The notes beneath the pieces are model-generated. The model saw only the letters and a list, made by a program, of their open reading frames with translations, did not search any database and was not told where the DNA came from. A stretch of 53,197 bases of DNA from Halanaerobium saccharolyticum (GTDB lineage Bacteria; Bacillota; Halanaerobiia; Halanaerobiales; Halanaerobiaceae). Positions 42,380 through 51,403 of the stretch are shown here, piece after piece. The stretch lies in assembly GCF_003053565.1 (NCBI RefSeq), contig NZ_QAXS01000023.1, positions 1-53,197 of the forward strand. Reading direction: 5' to 3'. A program made the translations under genes and the position numbers. The stretch's first letter is position 1; each line of letters begins with the position of its first letter.

Positions 42380-43174
42380 TTGGAAATATTAGTTTGTGTT
42401 AAACAGGTTCCAGAAACCAAAAATGTGGAAGTAGATGAAAACGGAAATCTAATTCGTGATGGTGTTGATTCAATAATGAATCCTTATGACATGTATGCAC
42501 TGGAAACTGCACTGAGGTTGAAAGCTGAACACGGAGGAACAGTTACCGCAATTACCATGGGGCCTCCTCAGGCAAAAGAAGTTATTAGAGAGGCTTATAT
42601 GATGGGGGCAGATAAGGGTTTTATTTTATCTGATATTAAATTTGCTGGAGCAGATGTTCTGGCGACAAGTTATACCTTGAGCAAGGGACTTGAGGTTATC
42701 GGTCTCAAAAATGGCTATGATTTAATTATTTGCGGTATGGAGAGCACGGACGGAGATACCGCTCAAGTTGGTCCAGCTATTGCTGAAACTCTTAAGATTC
42801 CCCATGTAGCCTATGTCAGTTCAATTAAAGGCTCTACTGAGGAAAAAATTATGGTGGAAAAGGATATGGGAGAGACTATTGAAGTGGTAGAATTTAGCTA
42901 CCCTGGTTTGATTACTGTTACCAAACATGTAAATCAGCCCCGCCTTCCTTCTTATAGACTTAAACTAGAAACAGCTGACAGAGAAATAGAAACACTTACC
43001 TTTGCTGATCTACTTGATGATGATGAAAATAATTTTGGACTAAAGGGTTCTCCAACTCAGGTAGAAGAAGTTTTCCCTCCAGATGATAATATTGAACAGG
43101 TAATCTGGGATGGAAGTGGAGAAGAACTGTCTGACAAATTATTTAATGAATTAAAGGAGTTGAAGCTTGTATGA
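42380..43174 (+). CDS. etfB: Electron transfer flavoprotein beta subunit (LctB-like)
   Basis: EtfB (264 aa), starting at TTG 42380 behind AAAGGGG. The opening ILVCVKQVPETKNVEVDENG and NPYDMYALETALRLKAEHGG are family hallmarks. ICGMESTDGDTAQVGPAIAE is the adenine/FAD-binding loop. Together with the next two genes it forms the set seen in the Acetobacterium woodii lactate dehydrogenase complex LctBCD, where EtfB carries the bifurcating flavin. In that system NAD+ and reduced ferredoxin are coupled to lactate oxidation. The operon is preceded by two FadR-type operators. The flavin role is inferred from the gene set. Confidence 0.88.
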   Translation: MEILVCVKQVPETKNVEVDENGNLIRDGVDSIMNPYDMYALETALRLKAEHGGTVTAITMGPPQAKEVIREAYMMGADKGFILSDIKFAGADVLATSYTLSKGLEVIGLKNGYDLIICGMESTDGDTAQVGPAIAETLKIPHVAYVSSIKGSTEEKIMVEKDMGETIEVVEFSYPGLITVTKHVNQPRLPSYRLKLETADREIETLTFADLLDDDENNFGLKGSPTQVEEVFPPDDNIEQVIWDGSGEELSDKLFNELKELKLV

Positions 43175-44385
43175 GTAACTACAGCATAGATTATGTAAAT
43201 TGTTCTCTTTGTAAAGTATGTATTGAAGCCTGTCCTTTTGATGCTATAGATATAGTAGACGGTAAAATTGAGATGAATTCAGCCTGTAAGGCCTGCGGAA
43301 TTTGTGTTAAAAGCTGTCCTGAAGGTTTAATTCAGCCGGTTGAGGACAAAAGAAAAGCTGTTGATAAGAGCCTCTACAGTGATGTTTTAGTTTTTGCAGA
43401 ACAGTTAGAAGGTAAAATTCACCCGGTTACCTATGAGTTGATGGGTAAAGGGAGGGAATTGGCTGATAAAATTAATCAGGAACTGCATGTTATTTTACTC
43501 GGCCATGATTTAACTGATCAGACTGAAGAAATCCTGGCACACGGGGCAGATAAAGTTTATGTTTATAATCAGGAACCTCTGCATCATTTTGATGTTGAAG
43601 CCTATGCCAGGGCCTTTGAAGACTGTGTAGAGAGAACAAAGCCAACAATAATCCTGATTGGAGCAACTTCAATCGGTAGATCTCTGGCACCAAGAATCTC
43701 AACCAGATTTAAAACAGGATTGACTGCAGACTGTACAATTTTAGATGTTAGAGAGAATACAGATTTAGTCCAGACCAGACCTGCCTTTGGTGGTAATATT
43801 ATGGCCAGGATTTTAACTACCAGAACCAGACCCCAGATGGCAACTGTGCGCTATAAGGTTATGGAACCTGCTGAAAGAATAGAGAATCCGACCGGAGAAG
43901 TTATTAACTTTAGTGTTGACGAAAAAGAATTAGAAACCAGATCCAACTTCGTCAGCATCACTAAAAAACCTGAAGTTGATAGTATCGAAGAAGCAGATAA
44001 AATTATTGCTGTTGGCCGGGGAGTAAGGGAAGAAAAAGATTTAGAGATGATCAGAGAACTTGCTGATTTAATAGGAGCTAAGATTGGAACCACCCGTCCT
44101 TTAATTGAAAAGGGCTGGACCGAACACCAGCAGCAGATTGGCTTAAGCGGAAGATCAGTTCGACCGGAATTATTAATCACCTTAGGAGTTTCAGGTTCGG
44201 TACAGTTTGTGGCTGGCATGAAGAGCTCAGAACATATTTTTGCAGTAAATACTGATCCAGAAGCAAGTATCTTTAATGTAGCTCATTATGGTATGGTGGG
44301 CGATTTATATGAGATTGTACCAAAATTAATTGAGAAGATAAAAAATGGTGAGCAGGTTTTTGAGAAAACAGCAGCAGTTGTTTAG
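43171..44385 (+). CDS. etfA: Electron transfer flavoprotein alpha subunit with N-terminal ferredoxin domain (LctC-like)
   Basis: EtfA (404 aa) with an N-terminal extension of about 60 residues carrying two Fe-S cysteine sets: CSLCKVCIEACP and CKACGICVKSCP. The Etf alpha core follows (VFAEQLEGKIHPVTYELMGK; IGATSIGRSLAPRISTRFKT), and the C-terminal FAD domain has GRSVRPELLITLGVSGSVQF and VNTDPEASIFNVA. The ferredoxin extension is the mark of LctC-type EtfA of bifurcating lactate dehydrogenase complexes. Its start overlaps the etfB stop by four bases, so translation is coupled. Confidence 0.9.
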   Translation: MSNYSIDYVNCSLCKVCIEACPFDAIDIVDGKIEMNSACKACGICVKSCPEGLIQPVEDKRKAVDKSLYSDVLVFAEQLEGKIHPVTYELMGKGRELADKINQELHVILLGHDLTDQTEEILAHGADKVYVYNQEPLHHFDVEAYARAFEDCVERTKPTIILIGATSIGRSLAPRISTRFKTGLTADCTILDVRENTDLVQTRPAFGGNIMARILTTRTRPQMATVRYKVMEPAERIENPTGEVINFSVDEKELETRSNFVSITKKPEVDSIEEADKIIAVGRGVREEKDLEMIRELADLIGAKIGTTRPLIEKGWTEHQQQIGLSGRSVRPELLITLGVSGSVQFVAGMKSSEHIFAVNTDPEASIFNVAHYGMVGDLYEIVPKLIEKIKNGEQVFEKTAAVV

Positions 44386-44405
44386 TACTACTTATAGGGG
44401 GTAAA

Positions 44406-45800
44406 TTGATGAATTTTAATAAAATAACAGAGGCAGATATCGAATCCTTAATCGAAATTTTAGATAGTGATCGAGTAACTTTAAAGGAAGATATTAGTGA
44501 AGATTATTCTCATGATGAACTGGCAGAGCTTAGAGTATATCCTGAGCTAATTGTAGAGCCTGAAAATACAGAAGAAGTAGCTCAAATTATGAAATTTGCC
44601 AGTAATAGAAATATACCTGTAACTCCTCGTGGAAGCGGAACCGGGCTTTGTGGGGGAGCAGTTGCCATGGAGGGTGGTATCCTTTTATTAACAACTTCCA
44701 TGGATGAAATCATTGAAATTGATGAAGAAAACTTAACTGCCAGTGTCCAGCCGGGAGTTATCTTAATGAATTTTGCTGAGAAAGTAAATGATTTAGGTTT
44801 TATGTATCCACCTGATCCGGGAGAAAAAAGTGCTACCTTGGGTGGTAATGTGCTCACCAATGCCGGAGGAATGAGAGCAGTTAAATATGGTGTTACCAGA
44901 GATTATGTGCTGGGAATGGAAATTGTGCTGCCAAACGGAGAAATTATTAATACCGGTGGTAAGGTTGTTAAAAACAGTTCTGGCTACAGTATTCAGGATC
45001 TGATGATCGGTTCAGAAGGAACCCTTGGTATTGTAACAGAAATCACCTTAAAATTAGTGCCAATGCCTAAAAAAGCATTGACTTTATTGATTCCATTTGA
45101 CAGCCTGGAAGAGGCGATTGGAACTGTACCGGAAATCATAAATGCGAAGATAGTGCCCACAGGCATTGAATTTATGGAAAAGGAAGTCCTGCTTGCTGCA
45201 ACTGATTATCTGGGTAAAGAGTTTCCAGATACATCTGCTCCAGCCTACCTTTTACTTAAATTTGACGGTAATGATAAAAAGGAAATAGAAAAACAGTACG
45301 AAGTAGCAGCTGATGTCTGTCTGGCAAATAATGCTTATGATGTCTATATTGCCAACACTGATGAGCGGCAGGATGTAATCTGGGATACCAGAGGTGCCCT
45401 GCTTGAAGCTTTAAAAGCAGTTAGTGAATTAGATGAGTGTGATGTAGTTGTGCCGAGAAATAGAGTTGCTGACTTTGTTAACTTTACTCACAGGTTAGAG
45501 GATAAACATAATTTAAGAATCCGCGGTTTTGGTCATGCTGGTGATGGAAATTTACATCTCTATACTTTAAAAGACGACTTAGATGATCAAACCTGGCAGC
45601 AGCGAAACAAAGCGGTTATGGGCGAGCTTTATGCTAAATCAAGAGAGATGAAGGGTAAGGTATCAGGAGAGCACGGAATTGCAATTGCCAAAAAAGAGTA
45701 TTTACATGAAGATATTGGACCCATGCAGCTGGAGCTGATGCGGGGAATTAAAAATACTTTTGATCCTCAAAACATCTTAAACCCTGGTAAAACTGTCTAA
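44406..45800 (+). CDS. lctD: FAD-linked D-lactate/glycolate dehydrogenase (LctD-like)
   Basis: GlcD-type flavoprotein (464 aa) with a PCMH FAD-binding domain: PRGSGTGLCGGAVAMEGGIL, then PPDPGEKSATLGGNVLTNAG and GGKVVKNSSGYSIQDLMIGS. The C-terminal catalytic domain shows the metal-site motifs GHAGDGNLHLY and GEHGIAIAKKEYL. Next to etfB and ferredoxin-extended etfA it is best read as the lactate dehydrogenase of an electron-confurcating LctBCD complex; glycolate or another 2-hydroxyacid is possible. GGGGG precedes the ATG. A terminator at 45843 closes the operon. No lactate permease follows, unlike in A. woodii. Confidence 0.87.
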   Translation: MMNFNKITEADIESLIEILDSDRVTLKEDISEDYSHDELAELRVYPELIVEPENTEEVAQIMKFASNRNIPVTPRGSGTGLCGGAVAMEGGILLLTTSMDEIIEIDEENLTASVQPGVILMNFAEKVNDLGFMYPPDPGEKSATLGGNVLTNAGGMRAVKYGVTRDYVLGMEIVLPNGEIINTGGKVVKNSSGYSIQDLMIGSEGTLGIVTEITLKLVPMPKKALTLLIPFDSLEEAIGTVPEIINAKIVPTGIEFMEKEVLLAATDYLGKEFPDTSAPAYLLLKFDGNDKKEIEKQYEVAADVCLANNAYDVYIANTDERQDVIWDTRGALLEALKAVSELDECDVVVPRNRVADFVNFTHRLEDKHNLRIRGFGHAGDGNLHLYTLKDDLDDQTWQQRNKAVMGELYAKSREMKGKVSGEHGIAIAKKEYLHEDIGPMQLELMRGIKNTFDPQNILNPGKTV

Positions 45801-45842
45801 AAAATTGTAACTCAAAATTAAATTGTTTCCTGGATGCTTAAG

Positions 45843-45886
45843 CCTCCTCTTAGATGTAAAAAAAAATCATCTTAAGAGGAGGTTTT
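45843..45886 (+). terminator. Terminator of the lactate dehydrogenase/Etf operon
   Basis: Perfect 10-bp stem CCTCCTCTTA (45843-45852) with TAAGAGGAGG (45873-45882), then TTTT. Confidence 0.8.
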
Positions 45887-45928
45887 ATATTATTTAGCCA
45901 TTCAAAATCTTTTTGTTTTTAGAGGTGG

Positions 45929-46614
45929 ATGGTTGATTATATTCATATTAAACAATCTGGTTGAAAAGAATAAGAAGTTTAATTGGTAATTACCTTTCTA
46001 ATCGTGATATTTTGAGTTTCTATGACTGTAATAAATATACACGAACTCCTAAGAAATCAAAAGAAGGAGTAATAATTTACAGGACTTTTATGGGTGGGGG
46101 ATCAACAGTTGTCGCCACCGGGAATATAGTTAGATGTTATGAAAAAGAGTTTAAGGAAATGGGGATTGATCTCAGTCAGGAATTTAAAGAGGCTGAAAAT
46201 GAAATTCCAATAAGACTTTCAACCAAAGAAATTCAAGCCTCAGGTTCCAGAGCAATTTATGAGGCAGCATTAAGCCTGGGTTATCAGATGGAAACTATGC
46301 CGAAAGCAATTGATCAACAAAAATGCATAAAATGTGGACTCTGTATTAATGGCTGTAAACAGGGAGCCAAGTGGACTGCAAAAAATTATTTAAATCAGGC
46401 TGTCAAGCAGGGAGCGGTAGTTAGATATGATAGTAGAGTAGAAGAGGTTCTTATCGATCAGGGGCAGGCTTATGGAGTTAGAGGTGTTAATGCTGAGGAT
46501 GAGTTTGAATACGAAGCAGATAAGGTTATTCTAGCAGCCGGCGGCCTGGGTACTCCAGTTATACTGCAAAATTCTAAAATAAACAATACTGATGTTGGCA
46601 AAAAAGCTGGCTAA
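45929..46614 (+). pseudogene. Remnant of a GMC-type FAD oxidoreductase with an Fe-S insertion
   Basis: The main open part (45961-46614) resembles residues ~50-270 of a GMC-fold oxidoreductase: GVIIYRTFMGGGSTVVATGN, the cysteine set CIKCGLCINGCKQGAKW seen in anaerobe homologues, and KVILAAGGLGTPVILQNS. It lacks the N-terminal GxGxxG FAD motif and the entire C-terminal substrate domain. A short frame from ATG 45929 (MVDYIHIKQSG) may be the decayed true start, with an internal deletion after it. It ends abruptly at GKKAG. Position after the lactate operon suggests a former companion redox gene. Confidence 0.75.
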
Positions 46615-46681
46615 AGATGCAGCCTAAATTCGAATTAGATCTTTTTTCGGTTCATTAACTAAAAAAATTGATTAAAATGCT

Positions 46682-46710
46682 TGAAAAGAAAGATAAATAG
46701 TGTTACAATT
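46682..46710 (+). promoter_or_regulatory. Promoter of the antiterminator gene
   Basis: TTGAAA (46682-46687), 17 bp, TACAAT (46705-46710), placed before the first RAT box. Confidence 0.65.
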
Positions 46711-46735
46711 AAAAAAACTCAATCGAGGAAAAGAG

Positions 46736-46828
46736 AGTGTTACTGTTAAATCAGGCATAATCTAGGAGAAGATATAAGTTCCTTAACTAATTTGTATTAG
46801 CTAAGAGGGAGGACTTTATATTTTTTTC
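46736..46828 (+). promoter_or_regulatory. RAT box and terminator upstream of glcT
   Basis: The RNA antiterminator sequence GTTACTGTTAAATCAGGCA (46740-46758) matches GlcT-type RAT sites and differs by one base from the copy before the PTS gene. A terminator-like stem follows (AAGTTCCT 46777-46784 with AGGACTT 46811-46817, plus inner pairing) and a T-run at 46822-46828. It implies that the antiterminator controls its own gene. Confidence 0.7.
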
Positions 46829-46882
46829 TAGATTTTTCTTTTTGTTTAATAAAATGAGGCTTTTACTTTCAGGGGGAATCAG

Positions 46883-47737
46883 ATGTCTGTTAGAGAAAAG
46901 TATAAAGTGAAAAAGGTATTTAATAATAATGTGATTCTAGCAGAAAAAGGTGCTGAAAAGCAGGAACTGATTCTGATTGCAACTGGTATTGGTTTTGCAT
47001 CCAGCAAAGGTGATATTTTTACAAAAGATGATTATCAAATCAAGCAGGAGTTTGTACCTCTCGCCGGGGAAAAGAGGAGTAATTATTTTCAGCTGCTGGA
47101 AGAGGTAGACAGTAAGATCATTCAGGCAACTGAAGAGATTATCAATATGGTTAATGAGGAGCTTGATGAAGATATAAATCAGTATATCAGGATTGGCCTG
47201 ACTGATCATATCGCTTTCACCTTAAAAAGAATTAAAGAGGGGCTGGAGATTATAAATCCATTTTTGATGGAAACCAGGACCCTTTATAAAAAAGAATTTC
47301 AGCTGGCCAGGAAGGCAGTAAAGATTCTGGAAAATAATTTTGAGATTTCCATACCAGAGGGTGAGATTGGTTTTATTGCATTTCACATTCACGGAGCAAT
47401 TAATAACAGTGAGGTTTCTAAAACAGTTAAGAATACTTCAATTATCAAACAGCTGGTTGCAAAGGTGGAAGAAGAACTTGGGCAGGAACTTGAATATGAT
47501 AGTTTAAATTATGCCCGACTGGTCAACCATCTCCGTTTTGCTTTAGAGAGGATCGAAAGTAGAGAAAATAATACTAATCCACTTTTAGAGAATATCAAAA
47601 AGGACTTTAAAGAAAGTTATCAGCTAGCAGGGAAACTGGCAGAAATTATTGAATCCAGATTTGATTACCAGGTTCCCGAAGATGAGAAAGGTTATCTGGC
47701 ACTGCACCTGCACAGACTGAATAGGGATTTTAATTAA
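46883..47737 (+). CDS. glcT: PTS antiterminator, BglG/GlcT family
   Basis: RNA-binding antiterminator (284 aa) that binds the RAT hairpin when the PTS substrate is present. Residues ~1-60 are the CAT RNA-binding domain (YKVKKVFNNNVILAEKGAEK, ATGIGFASSKGD). Two PTS regulation domains follow: PRD1 with GLTDHIAFTLKRIKEG and GFIAFHIHGAI, and PRD2 with VNHLRFALERIES and GYLALHLHRLN, each with the conserved phosphorylatable histidines. The neighbouring glucose/GlcNAc-type IICB gene and the GlcT-like RAT sequence favour GlcT over LicT or SacY. GGGGG precedes the ATG. Confidence 0.88.
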   Translation: MSVREKYKVKKVFNNNVILAEKGAEKQELILIATGIGFASSKGDIFTKDDYQIKQEFVPLAGEKRSNYFQLLEEVDSKIIQATEEIINMVNEELDEDINQYIRIGLTDHIAFTLKRIKEGLEIINPFLMETRTLYKKEFQLARKAVKILENNFEISIPEGEIGFIAFHIHGAINNSEVSKTVKNTSIIKQLVAKVEEELGQELEYDSLNYARLVNHLRFALERIESRENNTNPLLENIKKDFKESYQLAGKLAEIIESRFDYQVPEDEKGYLALHLHRLNRDFN

Positions 47738-47807
47738 TTTTGATTTAGCAATTTAATTAAAGATAAAATTACATTTAAAAATAGAATGCAAAAACTAAAT
47801 ATTCACT

Positions 47808-47894
47808 GAGGCATGTTACTGTTTAATCAGGCAAGAGCCGAAGAGAAACTATTATTCCTTATTCCAGGGGAGTAGTAGATTCTCTTCGGCTTTT
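47808..47894 (+). promoter_or_regulatory. RAT box and overlapping terminator upstream of the PTS IICB gene
   Basis: RAT sequence GTTACTGTTTAATCAGGCA (47815-47833) is followed directly by a perfect 12-bp terminator stem, AGCCGAAGAGAA (47836-47847) with TTCTCTTCGGCT (47880-47891), and TTTT. The antiterminator hairpin and terminator are adjacent, with possible overlap, as in the GlcT/ptsG switch. The remaining 47738-48041 is AT-rich leader. Confidence 0.85.
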
Positions 47895-48041
47895 CTATTG
47901 TTTTTAGAATTTATGAAAATAAAATTACAGTTTAAACTGTAATTATTATATAGATCCAGGAAAGAAATTTTCTCTGCAGTTATTTTATTTATGAGTAAGT
48001 TTTAGTAAAGATTTTTAACAAAAAACAGGAGGTTTTAAAAA

Positions 48042-49469
48042 ATGAAAAAGATTTTTTCTAGTTTGCAGAAAATAGGTAAGTCTCTGATGTTACCGATAGC
48101 AGTACTTCCAGCAGCAGCACTGCTGCTCAGACTTGGTGCCGGGGATGTTTTCGATATTCCCTTTGTCATGGCAGCTGGTTCTGCAATCTTTGATAATCTG
48201 GCTTTATTGTTTGGTATCGGAGTTGCAGTTGGAATTGCTAAAGATAGTTCCGGGGCAGCCGGACTGGCAGGAGCAGTCAGTTACTTTGTAATCACCAATG
48301 CAACTCAGGCAATTAATTCTGATATAAATATGGGCGTTCTGGCTGGAATTATTGGTGGTTTACTTGCAGGATTTTTATATAACCGCTACCATGATATTGA
48401 ACTACCTGACTTTTTAGGATTTTTTGGCGGTAAGCGTTTTGTCCCAATTATTACTGGTGCAGCAAGTGTTCTGCTGGCAGGTATTTTTGGCTATATCTGG
48501 CCTCCAATTCAGAATGTCATTCAGCTTACCGGTGAGTGGATTATTAATGCCGGTCCAATTGGAGTCTTTGTTTATGGCGTCTTAAACAGATTATTAATTC
48601 CAGTTGGCCTGCACCATGTACTTAACAGTTTTATCTGGTTTGTCTTTGGTGAGTTTACAACTGCAGCGGGAGAAGTTGTAACTGGAGATCTATCTCGTTT
48701 CTTTGCTGGAGATCCCTCGGCTGGATTTTTCATGTCTGGATTTTTCCCAATGATGATGTTTGGACTGCCGGCAGCTGCTTTAGCTATGTATCATGCAGCT
48801 AAACCGAAAAACAAAAAAGCAGTCTCCGGTATCTTTTTAAGTGTTGGACTTACAGCCTTTTTAACTGGTATTACTGAACCAATTGAGTTTGCCTTCATGT
48901 TCTTAGCTCCGGTATTATATGCTATTCACGCACTTTTAACAGGTTTTTCAATGGTTGTAACCTATGTTTTAGGGATCCAGCATGGTTTTGGCTTTTCTGC
49001 CGGTGCGATTGACTATTTCTTAAATTATGGACTGGCCACAAAACCATTTTTAATTATTCCAATTGGGATTGCATTTTTTGCAGTCTATTATTTCTTATTC
49101 CGTTTTGCGATTCAGAAGTTTAACATTCCAACACCAGGGAGAGAGGAAGCTGCAGCAGGCGGTAATCAGATGAGTGTAATGCCTGAGAGTCAGCAGAAAA
49201 GCAGTTCAGATAATTCAGTACAGACTGGTAGTACAAAAGCCAGACAGTATATCGAAGCCCTGGGTGGTGCTGATAATTTAAAAAGTGTTGATGCCTGTAT
49301 TACAAGATTAAGGCTGGAAGTTAGAGATTCTGGCAAATTAGATGAAGCTAAATTAAAGAAGTTGGGAGCTTCCGGTGTTTTAAAAGCAAATAAGAATAAT
49401 GCTCAGGTGGTTGTTGGAACCAAAGCAGAATTAATTGCTGAAGAAATAAAAAAAGAATTAAACAACTAA
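48042..49469 (+). CDS. PTS sugar transporter IICB (glucose/N-acetylglucosamine type)
   Basis: Membrane sugar transporter and kinase (475 aa). IIC spans residues ~1-365 (about ten helices; ITEPIEFAFMFLAPVLY is the substrate-site GITEPIEF motif). After a Ser/Gln-rich linker, the IIB domain carries the phospho-cysteine Cys419 in DACITRLRLEV. GDLSRFFAGDPSAGFFMSGF and GIQHGFGFSAGAIDY fit both PtsG and NagE; glucose is favoured by the GlcT-type control, but GlcNAc cannot be excluded. No IIA domain is fused, so a separate IIA is needed. AGGAGG precedes the ATG. HPr follows 40 bp downstream. Confidence 0.88.
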   Translation: MKKIFSSLQKIGKSLMLPIAVLPAAALLLRLGAGDVFDIPFVMAAGSAIFDNLALLFGIGVAVGIAKDSSGAAGLAGAVSYFVITNATQAINSDINMGVLAGIIGGLLAGFLYNRYHDIELPDFLGFFGGKRFVPIITGAASVLLAGIFGYIWPPIQNVIQLTGEWIINAGPIGVFVYGVLNRLLIPVGLHHVLNSFIWFVFGEFTTAAGEVVTGDLSRFFAGDPSAGFFMSGFFPMMMFGLPAAALAMYHAAKPKNKKAVSGIFLSVGLTAFLTGITEPIEFAFMFLAPVLYAIHALLTGFSMVVTYVLGIQHGFGFSAGAIDYFLNYGLATKPFLIIPIGIAFFAVYYFLFRFAIQKFNIPTPGREEAAAGGNQMSVMPESQQKSSSDNSVQTGSTKARQYIEALGGADNLKSVDACITRLRLEVRDSGKLDEAKLKKLGASGVLKANKNNAQVVVGTKAELIAEEIKKELNN

Positions 49470-49509
49470 AAAAATAATTAATATAAGCTTATAAGGAGAG
49501 GATTTTAAA

Positions 49510-49779
49510 ATGACAGCAGAAAAGACTTTGACAATTAACAATGAGACAGGTTTACATGCCAGACCGGCTTCACAGCTGGTTAAGAAGGCAGGAAATTTTA
49601 AGTCACAGATTGAAATTATCGTTGGAGAAAAAGAAGTCAATGCAAAAAGTATTATGGGAATTATGAGTTTGGGTCTTGGCAAAGGTGATGAGATCACCTT
49701 GAAGGCTGAAGGAGAAGACGCAGATGCTGCAGTTGAAGGCCTAACAGAGTTTATCGAGGTTGAGTTACTGGAGCATTAA
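49510..49779 (+). CDS. ptsH: Phosphocarrier protein HPr
   Basis: General PTS phosphocarrier (89 aa). The active-site histidine His16 is in NETGLHARPASQLV. The regulatory serine Ser47 is in AKSIMGIMSLGLGKGD, the site phosphorylated by HPr kinase in Firmicutes, so it may act in catabolite repression. It lies just after the IICB gene, and AAGGAGAGG precedes the ATG. Enzyme I (ptsI), usually its partner gene, is not found here. Confidence 0.95.
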   Translation: MTAEKTLTINNETGLHARPASQLVKKAGNFKSQIEIIVGEKEVNAKSIMGIMSLGLGKGDEITLKAEGEDADAAVEGLTEFIEVELLEH

Positions 49780-49816
49780 AAATAACTAGCAAAAATAATA
49801 AAGAAAAAATTTTAAG

Positions 49817-49841
49817 CCCTCATTCAATATTTGGATGGGGG
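49817..49841 (+). terminator. Hairpin after ptsH
   Basis: Stem 49817-49827 with 49831-49841 containing CCCTCATT and GGATGGGG, with G-U pairs; only a short T-run follows, so a weak terminator. Confidence 0.45.
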
Positions 49842-49898
49842 TTTAAATATCTTGTGTTTTTTAGCTAGCAGTGCTAAAATTAAAAAGAGGTGGTTGAA

Positions 49899-50585
49899 GT
49901 GGATTTCTTGGCAGAAATATCTTTATATAAAATAGATAAAGTTAATGATAGCTCGATAAAAATTGTTGACCTGCTTAATGAAAACGGAAAAGAGGAAGAA
50001 ATCAGCTGGAATAAACCCTGCATTAAGGCAGTAACTGGAGATATAGTTCTGTTTTTAAAAGAAAAAAGAGAAATTACAAAGCATAATAAAAATCGAGATA
50101 ATCTAATTCATTATCCTGTCCAGAAAATTAAAGGCCGTTTTTCTGATGTCAGGGAATATGAGTATCTAAAAATGAAGGTTCTTTATGACTTCAATCTTCA
50201 TTATCTTGGTAAAAAGGAAATAGAAGCAGTAGAAAAAGACCCTGCGCACATTAAATTTGAAAAGTTAATCGACCAAAATCAAACTGACATTGAAGAATTG
50301 ATAACATATAATGCTGATGAAAGGGTTGAGCCTTTTAATCACACTGATTATGAAGTGGCTTCTATTTTGAATTCTAAAAAGATATTCAGACAGGAGATAG
50401 GTGAAAAATTTGACTGGGGCTGGAGTCTAATGGAGATCTATCAGCTTGATGAGAATGACTTTGTAAGTTATAAACAGAGCAGCTATTTTCGTGAAAGACA
50501 GCGGGGAGAGTTTTTTGAGATCAGCAAAAAAGCGGTAGATTTTATGCGGACTTTTGAAGATGACAAGGATGACTTTTTAGATTAA
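49899..50585 (+). CDS. Hypothetical protein
   Basis: A soluble protein of about 228 aa that I do not recognise. It starts at GTG 49899 behind AAGAGGTGG; GTG 49890 overlaps that site. The first ~70 residues alternate strands and charged turns (AEISLYKIDKVNDSSIKIVD; TGDIVLFLKEK). The middle has a basic helix (DVREYEYLKMKVLYDF), and the C-terminus is acidic (FEDDKDDFLD). Aromatic residues cluster in KFDWGWSLMEIYQ. No catalytic motif or signal peptide is visible. The sirtuin gene follows but has its own promoter-like sequence, so the link is loose. Confidence 0.6.
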   Translation: MDFLAEISLYKIDKVNDSSIKIVDLLNENGKEEEISWNKPCIKAVTGDIVLFLKEKREITKHNKNRDNLIHYPVQKIKGRFSDVREYEYLKMKVLYDFNLHYLGKKEIEAVEKDPAHIKFEKLIDQNQTDIEELITYNADERVEPFNHTDYEVASILNSKKIFRQEIGEKFDWGWSLMEIYQLDENDFVSYKQSSYFRERQRGEFFEISKKAVDFMRTFEDDKDDFLD

Positions 50586-50598
50586 ATTTTGGCTGTTT

Positions 50599-50629
50599 TT
50601 GACTATTTATCATAAAAATATGATATAAT
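50599..50629 (+). promoter_or_regulatory. Candidate promoter of the sirtuin gene
   Basis: TTGACT (50599-50604) and TATAAT (50624-50629) with a long 19-bp spacer. Confidence 0.4.
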
Positions 50630-50647
50630 AGGTTTGAGGTGAGAAAT

Positions 50648-51385
50648 ATGAAAGAATATCAAAAAGCTGCTGATTTAATAAGGCATTCGCGGCATGTAAC
50701 TGTATTTACAGGAGCCGGTGTCTCAGTCGAAAGTGGTGTTCCACCTTTTAGAGGAGAAAACGGCCTCTGGAATGAATATGATCCTATAATTTTAGACCTA
50801 AAAAATTTTTATAAAAATCCAGAAGAAAGCTGGGTAACAATTAAAAAGATATTTTATGATTATTTTGGCAAAGCAGAACCCAACGCTGCTCACCGAGTGA
50901 TTGCCCGCCTGGAAGCTGATGGCTATGTTCAGGCAGTGATTACTCAAAATATTGATAATCTGCATCAGGAGGCAGGTAGTAAAAATGTATTTGAGTTTCA
51001 CGGCAATTCTAGAGAACTTGTCTGTACTGAATGTGGAGCAAAATATCCGGTAACAGAAGAAATTCTGCAGAAGCTGCCTCCAAAGTGCGAAAAGTGTGGA
51101 GAAATTTTAAAACCGGACTTTGTCTTTTTTGGAGAAGCAATACCTGATCAGGCCGAAAAATTATCATTTGAAGAAGCGGAAAAGGCAGATCTTTTTATTG
51201 TAATTGGTACTACCGGAGAGGTACAGCCTGCTTCTTTGATTCCAGTAGTTGCCAGGAGTAAAGGAGCCAAAATAATTGAAATTAACATTAAGAAATCAAA
51301 TTTCACTGATGATATTACAGATTTATTTATTCAGGAGAAAGCCAGTCTGGCAATGAAAAAGATTGAAGCAGAATTATATAAATAA
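50648..51385 (+). CDS. cobB: NAD-dependent protein deacylase (Sir2 family)
   Basis: Sirtuin (about 245 aa) removing acyl groups from lysine with NAD. The NAD-binding loop FTGAGVSVESGVPPFRG is near residue 20, followed by TQNIDNLHQEAG, the catalytic His in FEFHGN, and four zinc cysteines (CTECG and CEKCG). The KPDFVFFGE segment completes the core. The start ATG 50648 has GAGGTGAG at suitable spacing; the in-frame GTG 50639 overlaps it. It lies convergent with the HPRT-like gene, with only 18 bp between their ends. Confidence 0.92.
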   Translation: MKEYQKAADLIRHSRHVTVFTGAGVSVESGVPPFRGENGLWNEYDPIILDLKNFYKNPEESWVTIKKIFYDYFGKAEPNAAHRVIARLEADGYVQAVITQNIDNLHQEAGSKNVFEFHGNSRELVCTECGAKYPVTEEILQKLPPKCEKCGEILKPDFVFFGEAIPDQAEKLSFEEAEKADLFIVIGTTGEVQPASLIPVVARSKGAKIIEINIKKSNFTDDITDLFIQEKASLAMKKIEAELYK

Positions 51386-51403
51386 GCTAAACTCCTCAGT
51401 TCT

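Noticed and set aside
43851-44219. 122-aa minus-strand open frame inside etfA
   Set aside because: It is a shadow of a well-supported gene, with no ribosome site and no family match.
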